Notes: a model not told the origin generated them from the sequence alone. A stretch of 64,000 nt of DNA from JAYFRL01 sp034925905 (GCA_034925905.1 JAYFRL010000004.1:1-64000), one strand, 5' to 3'. Counted from the stretch's first letter, positions 8,484 through 17,697 are shown. Made by a program: numbers and translations.

Positions 8484-8738
8484 ATGGACAAGCTTTCAAA
8501 ATTACCAAACATAGGAAAAAAACTTGAGGAACAGCTTAATCGCATAGGAATATGTTCTTTTGAAGAGCTGAAAAACACAGGGAGCAAAGACGCATGGTTA
8601 AAAATAAAAGCTTTTGATCCATCCGCCTGCATAAACAGACTTTATGCGCTTGAAGGTGCAGTAGAAAACATTAAAAAAACAGAGCTTTCAGAAGAAAAAA
8701 AGGAAGAGCTTAAAGCTTTCTACAGGATGAATAAATAA
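8484..8738 (+). CDS. TfoX C-terminal-domain-like protein
   Basis: This 84-residue protein begins LSKLPNIGKKLEEQLNRIGI, a helix-hairpin-helix-like motif that matches the TfoX/Sxy C-terminal domain, and continues with the family pattern FEELKNTGSKDAWLKI. In Gammaproteobacteria TfoX activates competence. The stand-alone C-terminal domain in Firmicutes has no established role. The start has AGAAGGTG upstream, and the gene is 11 bases after the acetyltransferase. A strong terminator follows at once. Confidence 0.75.
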   Translation: MDKLSKLPNIGKKLEEQLNRIGICSFEELKNTGSKDAWLKIKAFDPSACINRLYALEGAVENIKKTELSEEKKEELKAFYRMNK

Positions 8739-8740
8739 AA

Positions 8741-8772
8741 AAAACGGAGCTAAAAGCTCCGTTTTTTTTTAT
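8741..8772. terminator. Bidirectional terminator between the TfoX-like and cupin genes
   Basis: A 9-bp stem (8743-8751 with 8755-8763) is flanked by an A-run and a T-run, so it can end transcription from both sides. Confidence 0.9.
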
Positions 8773-8782
8773 TTATTCAATT

Positions 8783-9169
8783 TTAGCAGAATCCTTGGGT
8801 TAACGGATTAACGTCGCCTTCTTTTGGCACGATGCAAAGAAGGGTTAAAGGTTCTGTTTCGGATGTATTCCAGAAGTTATGAGGAACATCTTCGGGAACA
8901 TGAGCATATGTTCCATTGCTGTAATCATAAACTTCGTCTCCGATTTTGAATTTTCCTTCTCCGCCTATGCAAACAGACCAATGACACCACGGATGAGAAT
9001 GGGTTGCCGAACCGGCTCCCGGTGCTAATGTAAAGCATCTCATCACATATTCATCCCAAAACTGATCTGGACCATATACTATTCTTTTCTCGGAATTTTC
9101 AATGAAATGTCCGCCTGTAACAATAGGTAAATCCATAATTTTGCCTGCTAATTTTTTAACCTCTGCCAT
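8783..9169 (-). CDS. Single-domain cupin protein
   Basis: This 128-residue protein is a small beta-barrel cupin. Motif 1 contains His57, His59 and His63, but the usual metal-binding Glu after the third His is replaced by Trp64. Motif 2 has PHNFW with His97. Four histidines therefore remain as possible metal ligands. Small cupins of this kind act in metabolite binding, isomerisation or dioxygenation, and the role here cannot be assigned. AAGGAGG lies upstream of the ATG. It shares a bidirectional terminator with the facing TfoX-like gene. Confidence 0.85.
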   Translation of the reverse strand: MAEVKKLAGKIMDLPIVTGGHFIENSEKRIVYGPDQFWDEYVMRCFTLAPGAGSATHSHPWCHWSVCIGGEGKFKIGDEVYDYSNGTYAHVPEDVPHNFWNTSETEPLTLLCIVPKEGDVNPLTQGFC

Positions 9170-9272
9170 TTTAAAATCCTCCTTCGCTTAAAATCGTTTT
9201 TAAGTAAGCACTAAAGAATATCCCTGTTTCAAATAACGACATTTTTAATTGTTAAATTGTTGTCATTATTTT

Positions 9273-9301
9273 ATGTTATCAAAAAAGCTTGTTTATGTCA
9301 A
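9273..9301 (-). promoter_or_regulatory. Promoter of the cupin gene
   Basis: On the minus strand TTGACA (9296-9301) and TAACAT (9273-9278) are 17 bases apart, about 100 bases before the start. It lies just after the end of pyrI. Confidence 0.55.
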
Positions 9302-9325
9302 TATCTTCGTACTATTTAAGCACTG

Positions 9326-9757
9326 TTACACATACTTTTGTGTTTTTGCCTTTGACTCACAGTATATACAACGGTATACCCTTTTTTCCTTATCTGTAAG
9401 CTTAAAAACATGCGGAAGCTCTTGTTCCGTTGAGGTTATACATCTTGGATTTTTGCAATATATGACGTCTGTAAGGCTTTCGGGAAGTTCAAGATGGCAT
9501 TTTTTTGCAACAACTCCGTCTTTAATTATATTTACAGTTATATCAGGGTCTATATAACCTATAACATCAAGTTTCAAATTTATATTATCATCTATTTTTA
9601 TTATGTCTTTTTTACCCATTTTTGTGCTTGATGCGTTCTTTATTATTGCAACGGAGCATCCAAGCTCCTCAAGCTTTAATATTTGATAAAGCTCCATCGC
9701 CTGCCCTGCTTTTATATGGTCAATAACAATTCCGTTCTTAATTGCGTCTATAATCAT
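9326..9757 (-). CDS. pyrI: Aspartate carbamoyltransferase regulatory chain
   Basis: This 143-residue chain carries the N-terminal nucleotide-binding domain and a C-terminal zinc domain with Cys101, Cys106, Cys130 and Cys133. It binds the catalytic chain PyrB and makes the enzyme respond to CTP/ATP. It is the last gene of the pyr operon, and its start codon overlaps the pyrB stop by one base. PyrI is absent from Bacillus but common in Clostridia. No clear terminator follows. Confidence 0.95.
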   Translation of the reverse strand: MIIDAIKNGIVIDHIKAGQAMELYQILKLEELGCSVAIIKNASSTKMGKKDIIKIDDNINLKLDVIGYIDPDITVNIIKDGVVAKKCHLELPESLTDVIYCKNPRCITSTEQELPHVFKLTDKEKRVYRCIYCESKAKTQKYV

Positions 9758-10671
9758 TATTCCACCTCCAAAAGCTTTAATATAAGAGCCATTCTTATAA
9801 ATTTGCCGTTTAATACCTGTTTAAAATAGCAAGCTCTGGGGTCATCGTCAACAGAAACCGATATCTCGTTTACTCTCGGCAGAGGATGCATTATACAAAG
9901 GCTTTCTTTGGCGTTTAAAAGCTTATCCGGCGTAAGAATATAAGTATCTTTAAGCCTGATATAATCGGCTTCGTTGAAAAAGCGCTCCCTTTGCACTCTT
10001 GTCATATAAAGTATATCCAGGAAAGGCATTACTTCCTCAAGGTTTCCTGTTTCAATAAAATTTATTTTTTTCTTTATAAGTACATCATTTTTTATATATT
10101 CCGGAAGCTTAAGCTCATCAGGTGATATAAGCACAAATCTTATGTTTTCATATCTTGAAAGTGCTTGAATAAGAGAATGAACCGTCCTTCCAAATTTTAA
10201 ATCACCACAAAGACCAACCGTAAGATTATCAAACCCGCCACATTCTCTTTTTATTGTAAGCAGGTCGGAAAGAGTCTGCGTTGGATGATTGTGTCCACCG
10301 TCTCCTGCGTTTATTATCGGCACTCCCGATTTCAATGAAGCAACGAAAGGAGCACCTTCCTTCGGATGTCTCATCGCTATTATATCAGAATAGCAGCTAA
10401 CTGTTTTAACCGTATCGGAAACACTTTCGCCCTTTGCGGCAGAGCTGCTGTTTGCTTCCGAAAACCCTATAACATGTCCGCCAAGCTCATACATTGCAGC
10501 TTCAAAGCTAAGCCTTGTTCTTGTTGAAGGTTCAAAAAAGAGCGTCGCCAGTTTTTTCCCTTCGCACTTTTTGCTGTATTTTTTAGGATTGTCAATTATA
10601 TCATTCGCCGTATTTATAAGTTCGTCTATTTCTTCTGTCGTTAGATCTATTATATCAATAAGGCTTCTCAA
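9757..10671 (-). CDS. pyrB: Aspartate carbamoyltransferase catalytic chain
   Basis: This 304-residue enzyme joins carbamoyl phosphate and aspartate to carbamoyl-aspartate. Visible motifs are STRTR (49-53) for carbamoyl phosphate, Lys80 of the 80s loop, RHP (101-103), HPTQT near 129-133 and the late HPLPRVNEI segment. The gene overlaps pyrE by 4 bases and touches pyrI, which means translational coupling of the two ATCase chains. Confidence 0.97.
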   Translation of the reverse strand: MRSLIDIIDLTTEEIDELINTANDIIDNPKKYSKKCEGKKLATLFFEPSTRTRLSFEAAMYELGGHVIGFSEANSSSAAKGESVSDTVKTVSCYSDIIAMRHPKEGAPFVASLKSGVPIINAGDGGHNHPTQTLSDLLTIKRECGGFDNLTVGLCGDLKFGRTVHSLIQALSRYENIRFVLISPDELKLPEYIKNDVLIKKKINFIETGNLEEVMPFLDILYMTRVQRERFFNEADYIRLKDTYILTPDKLLNAKESLCIMHPLPRVNEISVSVDDDPRACYFKQVLNGKFIRMALILKLLEVE

Positions 10672-11306
10672 TTTTTTACCTCCATCCAGCTCTCATCTTC
10701 CGGGTTATCTCTAAATGCAAACAATTTTTCAACATCCCCTTCGTTTATATATCCTTCTTTAACTGCTTCATAAACAATTGAATCAAAATCTGTAAGGCTT
10801 GTGTTTTCAACATTGGTATTTTTAAGATTTTCTTCAGCTTTTTTCATTCCATATGTGAATATACTTACAATGCCCAAAACATTAGCTTTTGCTTCTCTTA
10901 ACACATTAACAACCTCTATAACGCTGCCAGCTGTTGAAATAAGGTCTTCTATAACAACCGCCTTCTGCCCTTCTCTTATTTTGCCTTCTATCCTGTTGCC
11001 TCGTCCGTGGTCTTTTGCGCTTGTGCGCACATAGCCCATAGGAAGAGAGGTTATATTGGCAATAATGGCAGCATGAGGTATCCCGGCCGTGCTTGTTCCA
11101 ATAAGAACCTCACAATCGGGATATTTTTCCGTAATTAAGTTTGCCATTGCTTCTTCTAAAAAAAGCCTTACATCAGGAGCCGTAAGCACCAGCCTGTTGT
11201 CACAGTATATAGGACTCTTTATTCCGCTTGCCCATGTAAACGGTTCATTTGGTCTTAAAAATACAGCTCCAACCGATAATAAATATTTTGCAATTTTTGC
11301 TTTCAA
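10668..11306 (-). CDS. pyrE: Orotate phosphoribosyltransferase
   Basis: This 212-residue enzyme makes OMP from orotate and PRPP. The PRPP-binding loop VVIEDLISTAGS is at 117-128, and the flexible catalytic loop with RTSAKDHGRGN lies around 94-104. It lies between pyrF (1-base gap) and pyrB (4-base overlap) in the operon. Confidence 0.96.
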   Translation of the reverse strand: MKAKIAKYLLSVGAVFLRPNEPFTWASGIKSPIYCDNRLVLTAPDVRLFLEEAMANLITEKYPDCEVLIGTSTAGIPHAAIIANITSLPMGYVRTSAKDHGRGNRIEGKIREGQKAVVIEDLISTAGSVIEVVNVLREAKANVLGIVSIFTYGMKKAEENLKNTNVENTSLTDFDSIVYEAVKEGYINEGDVEKLFAFRDNPEDESWMEVKN

Positions 11307-11307
11307 A

Positions 11308-12015
11308 TTATTTCGCCTCCAAACCTAAAAAATCTTTTAACGCGTGGTTATATGCAGCTACAGGGTCCTTTGCAGCTGTTATGGGTCTGCCCATAACTAT
11401 ATAGTCAGAACCCATTTCTTTTGCCAAGGCAGGCGTTGTTACCCTAACCTGGTCTCCTTTTGAATCTCCTTCAAAGCGCACACCCGGAGTTACGGTTAAA
11501 AAAGAGCTTCCGCAAGCCTCTTTGACCTTTGATGCCTCCAAGGGAGAGCACACAACTCCGTCAAGGCCGGAATCTTTTGCATTTTTAGCATAATGGATAA
11601 CTGTTTCTTCCATCGATTTATCTATCAAAAGCTCAGATTTCATTCTTTCCTCGCTTGTTGATGTCAACTGGGTTACGGCAATTAATATGGGTCGAGTTCC
11701 ATCTGGACGGGTTAACCCAAGCAAAGCGGCTTCCATCATTTCCTTTGTCCCTGCGGCATGAAGGTTTACCATATCCGCATTAAGGGAAGAAAGCACAGAC
11801 ATCGCACGTTTAACCGTATTTGGGATGTCATGGAGCTTTAAATCCAGAAAAACTTTATGACCCATGTTTTTTGCATCTTTTACAATTTTAGGCCCAACAG
11901 CATAAAAAAGCTCCATGCCTATTTTAACATATGGCTTTCTTTTGTCAAAAAGCTTGAGAAAATCTATAAATTCCTTTTCGCCCGAAAAATCGCAGGCTAT
12001 TATAACATCTTTCAA
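11308..12015 (-). CDS. pyrF: Orotidine-5'-phosphate decarboxylase
   Basis: This 235-residue TIM-barrel enzyme makes UMP from OMP. The catalytic Asp-x-Lys-x-x-Asp triad is Asp58, Lys60 and Asp63 in FLDLKLHDIP. It overlaps pyrD by 4 bases (ATGA type). The size matches the short bacterial (PyrF subfamily 1) form. Confidence 0.96.
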   Translation of the reverse strand: MKDVIIACDFSGEKEFIDFLKLFDKRKPYVKIGMELFYAVGPKIVKDAKNMGHKVFLDLKLHDIPNTVKRAMSVLSSLNADMVNLHAAGTKEMMEAALLGLTRPDGTRPILIAVTQLTSTSEERMKSELLIDKSMEETVIHYAKNAKDSGLDGVVCSPLEASKVKEACGSSFLTVTPGVRFEGDSKGDQVRVTTPALAKEMGSDYIVMGRPITAAKDPVAAYNHALKDFLGLEAK

Positions 12016-12926
12016 CGGTGAGCGCCCCCTATAATATCTTTTAAGCTGTTTATCCCATATTTTTCCATGACTTCAGGCAAAGCCTCTATTATATCCTTGC
12101 ATGCAAAAGGATTTATTAGGTTCTCCGCCCCAATTTGAACAGCTCCTGCGCCGGACAGCATCATTTCAATGACATCCTCAGCGCATGAAATCCCTCCCAT
12201 ACCTATTATAGGCAAAGAAACGGCTTCATACACATCATAAACCATCCTTAAGGCAATAGGGAAAATTCCACGACCGGAATAACCGCCTTTTATGTTCGCC
12301 AATACAGGCTTTTTGGTTTTTAGGTCTATCCTCATTCCCATAACTGTGTTTATAAGGCTTATCCCGTCGGCCCCCGCATCCTCGCAAGCCTTTGCAATTT
12401 CCGAAATATCGGTTACATTTGGGCTAAGCTTGATATACACGGGCTTACTTGAAACTTTTTTAACCGCTTTTGTAACTTTTGCTGCTTCTTCAGGGTTTGT
12501 TCCAAAGCTCATGCCTCCGTTGTGCACGTTTGGGCAGCTTATATTAACTTCTATTATGCCAACCGCAGGCTCTCTGGATATAAGCTCGCAGCAATATGTG
12601 TATTCATCCACAGAAAAACCGCTTATGTTTGCTATAACAGGCTTATTAAAAACTGTTTTGAGCTTAGGGAGTTCTTCCGAAATCACCTTTTCTATACCAG
12701 GGTTTTGAAGACCGATTGAATTTATAAGACCATTTTCGCACTCGGCTATCCTTGGCGTGTTGTTTCCAAACCGGGCTTCTTTTGTCGTTCCTTTAAAAGA
12801 AAATGAGCCTAATATATTTATATCGTATATCTCCGCAAACTCATAACCATATCCAAAGGTTCCGCTTGCAGCCATAACAGGGTTTGAGAATCTGATACCG
12901 CTTAAAAACACTTCCGTATTTACCAT
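12012..12926 (-). CDS. pyrD: Dihydroorotate dehydrogenase, class 1B catalytic subunit
   Basis: This 304-residue flavoprotein oxidises dihydroorotate to orotate. The catalytic base is Cys131 in NISCPNVHNGG, which marks class 1; together with the adjacent pyrK this means the NAD-linked class 1B heterotetramer. FMN-binding segments include SGTFGYG near 21-27 and the glycine-rich GMGGIS segment. It overlaps pyrK by 7 bases. Confidence 0.96.
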   Translation of the reverse strand: MVNTEVFLSGIRFSNPVMAASGTFGYGYEFAEIYDINILGSFSFKGTTKEARFGNNTPRIAECENGLINSIGLQNPGIEKVISEELPKLKTVFNKPVIANISGFSVDEYTYCCELISREPAVGIIEVNISCPNVHNGGMSFGTNPEEAAKVTKAVKKVSSKPVYIKLSPNVTDISEIAKACEDAGADGISLINTVMGMRIDLKTKKPVLANIKGGYSGRGIFPIALRMVYDVYEAVSLPIIGMGGISCAEDVIEMMLSGAGAVQIGAENLINPFACKDIIEALPEVMEKYGINSLKDIIGGAHR

Positions 12927-13654
12927 ATCATCTCCTCCTTCGAAAACACAGGACCTTCCTTACATACCCTCTTAGCTCCGCTTTTTGTCATTATGCTGCA
13001 ACCCATACATGCGCCAAACCCACAGCCCATGCGCTCCTCCATGCTTATCTCCCCGTCTGACGAAGAAAGCATACAAACAGCTTTAAGCATTGGTTTTGGC
13101 CCGCAGGCATAAAAATAAGTGTATCCGCTTATCTTTTCCATTTTATTTGTAACAAAACCTTTTAAACCAAGGCTTCCGTCAGCCGTTGTTATAAAAACGT
13201 CTACGCCGAAAGCTTTAAATTCGTCTATTAAAAAAGAATCCTTAGTGCTGTTAAACCCAAGTATTACGGAAGGTTTTTTACCTTCTGAAAGGATCTGCCT
13301 TAAAAGCGCATACATCGGAGGCGTACCAAGCCCTCCGGCTATCAAAAGAGGATATCTCCCGCTTTTTGAAGTGTCAAACCCATTTCCAAGACCCGTTAAA
13401 ACACTAAGCCTATCACCTTTTAAAAGAACAGACATTTTTTCAGTTCCTTTGCCGACAGATTTATATATAACTGTAACAGACGAAGAATTATAATCGTAAA
13501 CCGATATTGGCCGTCTTAAATAAAGACCCGGCAAAGCTATGTTTATAAACTGACCAGGAGCTTTTATTGCCGAAGCATCTCCTTGCATAGACATCTTAAA
13601 TATGCTTTCGGCTATCTCTTCGTTTGATTTTATTTCAAACATTACTTCCTGCAT
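12920..13654 (-). CDS. pyrK: Dihydroorotate dehydrogenase electron-transfer subunit
   Basis: This 244-residue subunit carries FAD and a [2Fe-2S] cluster that pass electrons from PyrD to NAD. It shows the FAD motif RRPISV near 48-53, the NAD-binding GGLGTPP at 107-113 and cluster ligands Cys211, Cys216, Cys219 and Cys231. The start codon lies 20 bases inside pyrC and has GGGAG upstream. A second ATG four codons on is possible. Confidence 0.95.
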   Translation of the reverse strand: MQEVMFEIKSNEEIAESIFKMSMQGDASAIKAPGQFINIALPGLYLRRPISVYDYNSSSVTVIYKSVGKGTEKMSVLLKGDRLSVLTGLGNGFDTSKSGRYPLLIAGGLGTPPMYALLRQILSEGKKPSVILGFNSTKDSFLIDEFKAFGVDVFITTADGSLGLKGFVTNKMEKISGYTYFYACGPKPMLKAVCMLSSSDGEISMEERMGCGFGACMGCSIMTKSGAKRVCKEGPVFSKEEMIW

Positions 13655-14933
13655 TTTTATCTCCCTGTTCTTTTTGCCAAACTATATTCCCGTCCACCAT
13701 AGTCATAATGCATTCTCCAAAAAGCTTCATCCCTTTAAACGGTGTTATTTTTGCTTTTGTATAAAACTTATCCGGGTTTACAAGAAAGCTATTGTTTAGG
13801 TTAAAAACGGTTAAATCCGCAGGCTGCCCTATTTTAACGGAATTCCCTATCCCAAATATCCTGCCGGGGTTAACTTGCATAATTTCTATAAGCTTTTCAA
13901 GAGCTATTATATTTGTCTTAACAAGCTTAGTATACATAACCGGAAAAGCCGTTTCAAGACCGGGTATACCTAAAACGCTGCCTCTTAAACCTTTGCTTTT
14001 TTCCTCAAAGCTATGAGGAGCATGGTCTGTGGCTATTATATCTATTGTACCGTCTTTTATGCCCTCTATCAAAGCCAGCCTATCATCTTTAGACCTTATG
14101 GGAGGATTCATTTTGAATGCCCCATCTTCTTTTATATCATTGTCATCAAAAGCTATATAGTGCGGAGCCGTTTCGCAGGTTACTTTTATACCTCTTGCTT
14201 TTGCTTTCCTTATTATGTCAACGCTTTCCTTGGTTGAAACATGGCAAACATGATAACAAACCCCTGTTTCACCGGCAAGCTCTACGTCCCTTTCAATCTG
14301 CTTCCATTCGCTTTCCGACGGTATGCCTTTATGCCCATGCTTTAAAGCGTATTCACCGTCATGAATGTATCCACCGTTTATAAGAGAATTATCTTCGCAA
14401 TGAGCGGCTATGATTTTACCCAGCACTTTTGCCTTAAGCATTGCTTCTTCCATAATTTTGTCATTCTGAACACCTTTCCCATCATCCGAAAAAGCAACGG
14501 CATATCCCGAAAGCCCTTCCATGTCGGAAAGTTTCTCTCCGTTTTCCCCGATTGTTATAGCTCCATATGGATATACTTTTACATTTGCTGTTTTTTCTAT
14601 TATATCAAGCTGAAGTTTTATATTAGCAATGCTGTCCGGAACAGGGTTAACATTTGGCATGGAGCATACAGAAGTGAAGCCTCCGTGAGCCGCGGCCATT
14701 GTACCAGAGGCTATGGTTTCTTTATAAAAAAGCCCCGGCTCTCTGAGATGAACGTGAACATCAACAAAGCCGGGGAAAACATGGCAACCATTAAAATCAA
14801 AAACAGAAACACCAGGGGTTTTTTCGATATTTTTTGCGATATCAATAATAACTCTATTTGATACGGCTATATCAAGTAAAGAAAAGCCGCCATTCATATA
14901 AACATATGCGCCTCTTATAATATAATTTTGCAT
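13635..14933 (-). CDS. pyrC: Dihydroorotase
   Basis: This 432-residue class I dihydroorotase cyclises carbamoyl-aspartate. The zinc-binding motif DVHVHLREPG gives His60 and His62. HCED, HVCHVST and the ATDHAPHS segment supply the remaining metal and catalytic residues. It is the first gene of the pyrC-K-D-F-E-B-I operon, about 30 bases from a strong promoter. Confidence 0.96.
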   Translation of the reverse strand: MQNYIIRGAYVYMNGGFSLLDIAVSNRVIIDIAKNIEKTPGVSVFDFNGCHVFPGFVDVHVHLREPGLFYKETIASGTMAAAHGGFTSVCSMPNVNPVPDSIANIKLQLDIIEKTANVKVYPYGAITIGENGEKLSDMEGLSGYAVAFSDDGKGVQNDKIMEEAMLKAKVLGKIIAAHCEDNSLINGGYIHDGEYALKHGHKGIPSESEWKQIERDVELAGETGVCYHVCHVSTKESVDIIRKAKARGIKVTCETAPHYIAFDDNDIKEDGAFKMNPPIRSKDDRLALIEGIKDGTIDIIATDHAPHSFEEKSKGLRGSVLGIPGLETAFPVMYTKLVKTNIIALEKLIEIMQVNPGRIFGIGNSVKIGQPADLTVFNLNNSFLVNPDKFYTKAKITPFKGMKLFGECIMTMVDGNIVWQKEQGDKNAGSNV

Positions 14934-14971
14934 TTAAGGCATCCTTTCCAAATAATTTGCAAATTTTAAAA

Positions 14972-15000
14972 AGTATATCACATGCTTTAGAATTACTCAA
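14972..15000 (-). promoter_or_regulatory. Promoter of the pyr operon
   Basis: TTGAGT (14995-15000) and TATACT (14972-14977) on the minus strand are 17 bases apart. The predicted RNA start is only about 30 bases before pyrC, so there is no room for a PyrR-binding attenuator of the Bacillus type. Confidence 0.65.
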
Positions 15001-15023
15001 TAGCAATATTAATTAAAAAAAAT

Positions 15024-15059
15024 ATTAAAGAAGGAGCATGGTTTGTTGACTATGCTCCT
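15024..15059 (-). terminator. Terminator of ilvD
   Basis: An 8-bp stem (15032-15039 with 15052-15059) around a 12-nt loop is followed on the minus strand by a T-rich tract. It lies 15 bases after the ilvD stop. Confidence 0.65.
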
Positions 15060-15074
15060 CCGTTTTGTTAAAAA

Positions 15075-16745
15075 TTATAAATTTTCATCATCAAGGATTG
15101 CACCCTTGCTGGCAGATGTAACCATGCTTCTATATCTCTTGAGATATCCCGTTATATTCTTATTTTCACGAATTTTCATCGTCTTTTTGCGGTTTTCTAT
15201 TTCTTCTTCAGTAATGCCAAGGTTTAAGCTATGTTTAGGAATATCTATGTTTATTGTGTCACCTTCTTTAATATAAGCAAGCAGCCCGCCCGATGCGGCC
15301 TCAGGAGAAATATGACCTATTGAAGCTCCCTTTGAAACGCCTGAAAAACGTCCGTCGGTTATAAGGGCAACTGTGTTATCAAGCCCCATGCCTGCAAGCG
15401 TTGCCGTAGGAGAAAGCATTTCTCTCATACCAGGTCCACCTTTAGGACCTTCATATCGAATAACTATTACGTCACCAGAAACAATCTTGCCTTCTCTCAA
15501 GGCATCGCAGCAGTCTTCTTCGCAATCAAAAACTTTTGCCGGGCCTGAATGAACAAGCATTTCAGGAAGAACAGCGCCCCTTTTAACAACAGCTCCATCC
15601 GGGCAAAGATTGCCCCACAAAACAGCAAGACCTCCCGTTTTGGAATAAGCCGTTTCTTTTGTCCTTATTACATCGGAATCGAAAACTTCAGCATTTTTTA
15701 TGTTTTCTCCTACGGTTTTGGTTGATACCGTTAAACAGTCTTTATTAATAAGCCCAATTCCGTCAAGTACTTTAAGAACTGCCGGAAGTCCTCCCGCATA
15801 ATAAAGGTCTTCAATATAATGGTTGCCGGCAGGATTAATTTTAACTATATGAGGAACCATATCGCTTAGACCGTTAACATCCTTAAGGTCTATTCTAAGC
15901 CCTGCTTCATGAGCAATTGCAGGAAGATGGAGGATAGTATTCGTTGAACAACCCATAGCCATATCCGCAACAAGACCGTTATGTAAAGATTTATCAGTGA
16001 TTATATCTTTTGGACATATGTTCTTTTCAACAAGCTCCATAATTTTCATGCCAGTTTCTTTAGCAAGGCGTGTCCTTTCTGCAAAAACTGCCGGAATGGT
16101 TCCGCTTCCGCTTAACGACATGCCTAAAATCTCTGTCATGCAGTTCATTGAATTTGCAGTAAAAAGCCCTGCGCATGAACCGCAGCCCGGACATGCATGG
16201 TTTTCTATTTCAAGAGCGCGTTCAGGAGACATCTTTCCGGATTCAACAGCTCCAACAGCTTCAAAGGTCGCCGTTAAAGCAAATTTTTCACCTTTATATC
16301 TTCCCGGAAGCATAGGACCTCCGCTTACAAAAATAGCAGGAATGTTCATTCTTAAAGCAGCCATAAGCATTCCAGGAACAATTTTATCGCAGTTAGTAAT
16401 GAAAACAAGGCCATCAAAAGGATGCGCTTTGCTCATTATTTCAACTGAATCGGCAATATGTTCCCTGCTAGCAAGAGAATATTTCATCCCTTCGTGGTTC
16501 ATGGCGATACCATCACAAACGCCTATTGTGGGGAATTCTATCGGTGTTCCTCCGGCCATTCTTATCCCGTCTTTAACAGCTTGCGCTATTGTATCAAGAT
16601 GTATATGCCCTGGTATTATTTCGTTTTTAGCGTTGACAACGCCTATTATAGGTCTGTTTAATTCAGCATCGGTAAGACCTAACGCTTTAAACAAAGACCT
16701 ATGAGGGATTCTTCCTATTCCTGATTTCATCAAATCGCTTCTCAT
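15075..16745 (-). CDS. ilvD: Dihydroxy-acid dehydratase
   Basis: This 556-residue enzyme dehydrates 2,3-dihydroxy acids in valine and isoleucine synthesis. The family signatures TNCDK (Cys119) and CPGCGSCAG (Cys191 within it) are present, as is the late GRFSGVSKGASIGH segment. The position that carries a third cluster Cys in [2Fe-2S] dehydratases (the N-x-x-N-E-I-I-P-G-H region near 38-47) has no Cys. That suggests the oxygen-sensitive [4Fe-4S] type. No other ilv or leu genes are adjacent, and no T-box leader is seen. Confidence 0.95.
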   Translation of the reverse strand: MRSDLMKSGIGRIPHRSLFKALGLTDAELNRPIIGVVNAKNEIIPGHIHLDTIAQAVKDGIRMAGGTPIEFPTIGVCDGIAMNHEGMKYSLASREHIADSVEIMSKAHPFDGLVFITNCDKIVPGMLMAALRMNIPAIFVSGGPMLPGRYKGEKFALTATFEAVGAVESGKMSPERALEIENHACPGCGSCAGLFTANSMNCMTEILGMSLSGSGTIPAVFAERTRLAKETGMKIMELVEKNICPKDIITDKSLHNGLVADMAMGCSTNTILHLPAIAHEAGLRIDLKDVNGLSDMVPHIVKINPAGNHYIEDLYYAGGLPAVLKVLDGIGLINKDCLTVSTKTVGENIKNAEVFDSDVIRTKETAYSKTGGLAVLWGNLCPDGAVVKRGAVLPEMLVHSGPAKVFDCEEDCCDALREGKIVSGDVIVIRYEGPKGGPGMREMLSPTATLAGMGLDNTVALITDGRFSGVSKGASIGHISPEAASGGLLAYIKEGDTINIDIPKHSLNLGITEEEIENRKKTMKIRENKNITGYLKRYRSMVTSASKGAILDDENL

Positions 16746-16813
16746 AAATACACCTCTTTCGCATAATCATATTGGTTTGAACATAATACAACCACTTTAA
16801 AGTCATATAACTA

Positions 16814-16842
16814 ATTATGCCTCAATTTAAAACACAATTCAA
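16814..16842 (-). promoter_or_regulatory. Promoter of ilvD
   Basis: TTGAAT (16837-16842) and CATAAT (16814-16819) on the minus strand are 17 bases apart, about 70 bases before the start codon. Confidence 0.5.
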
Positions 16843-16872
16843 CTATTTTTAAACCAGTTTAGTGTAAAGTTT

Positions 16873-17697
16873 TTATACAATTAATAAAAAATACACCAAA
16901 ACAATAGCTCCGAGGAATATCCTATACCAACCAAATACTCTAAAGTCATGACGCTTTATGTAATTCATGAGAAATCTTATTATAAAAACTGAAACAATAA
17001 AAGCAACTATCATTCCTGAAAGAAGCACAGCCACCTCTACACCGGTAAAATTAAATCCAAACTTAATAAGCTTAAACAGGCTTGCGACTAGCATTGCCGG
17101 AATCGCCATAAAAAACGAAAACTCCGCAGCGGCTGTCCTTGATACTCCAAAAATCAAACCTCCAACAATCGTTGCGCCTGATCTTGACGTCCCCGGAATA
17201 AGGGAAAGCGCTTGAAAAACTCCCATTAAAAAGGCTGTTTTATAATCCATATCGTCTGTTATTTTTATCTTTGGTTTTTTTCCCTTATTGTTTATTTCTA
17301 TGGCTATGAACAATATACCGTATACTATAAGCATTATCCCTACTGTTGTAGGATTATAAAAAAGAGTGTCTATTTTATCATCAAAAAGGAAACCTATAAT
17401 TCCTGCAGGTATAGAAGCCACAAATATTTTAACCCACATAAAAGATATTTTTTTGCTTAAAAAAACTCCTCCTTCATTCACCTTTATAGGCATAATTTTT
17501 TTCCAGAACATAATAATAACCGCAAGTATTGCTCCAAATTGCACAACAACTATAAACATTTCTTTGAACGCATCGCCCATACCAAGGTTCAAAAATTCGT
17601 CCACAAGAAGCATATGCCCCGTGCTGCTTATGGGCAACCATTCCGTTACCCCTTCAACCAAACCTAAAAATATAGCTTTCAAAATTTTTATAAACAT
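16873..17697 (-). CDS. uppP: Undecaprenyl-diphosphatase (UppP/BacA)
   Basis: This 274-residue integral membrane enzyme dephosphorylates undecaprenyl diphosphate to recycle the cell-wall lipid carrier, and its activity affects bacitracin resistance. The two active-site motifs are present: GLVEGVTEWLPISSTGH near the N-terminus and PGTSRSGATI in the middle. About eight hydrophobic segments span the chain. I chose ATG 17697, which has GGAGG six bases upstream. A TTG four codons earlier overlaps that ribosome site and is unlikely. Confidence 0.94.
   Translation of the reverse strand: MFIKILKAIFLGLVEGVTEWLPISSTGHMLLVDEFLNLGMGDAFKEMFIVVVQFGAILAVIIMFWKKIMPIKVNEGGVFLSKKISFMWVKIFVASIPAGIIGFLFDDKIDTLFYNPTTVGIMLIVYGILFIAIEINNKGKKPKIKITDDMDYKTAFLMGVFQALSLIPGTSRSGATIVGGLIFGVSRTAAAEFSFFMAIPAMLVASLFKLIKFGFNFTGVEVAVLLSGMIVAFIVSVFIIRFLMNYIKRHDFRVFGWYRIFLGAIVLVYFLLIV

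Noticed and set aside
16746..16870. T-box or other leader riboswitch before ilvD
   Set aside because: The leader is short and lacks the T-box core sequence and a terminator.
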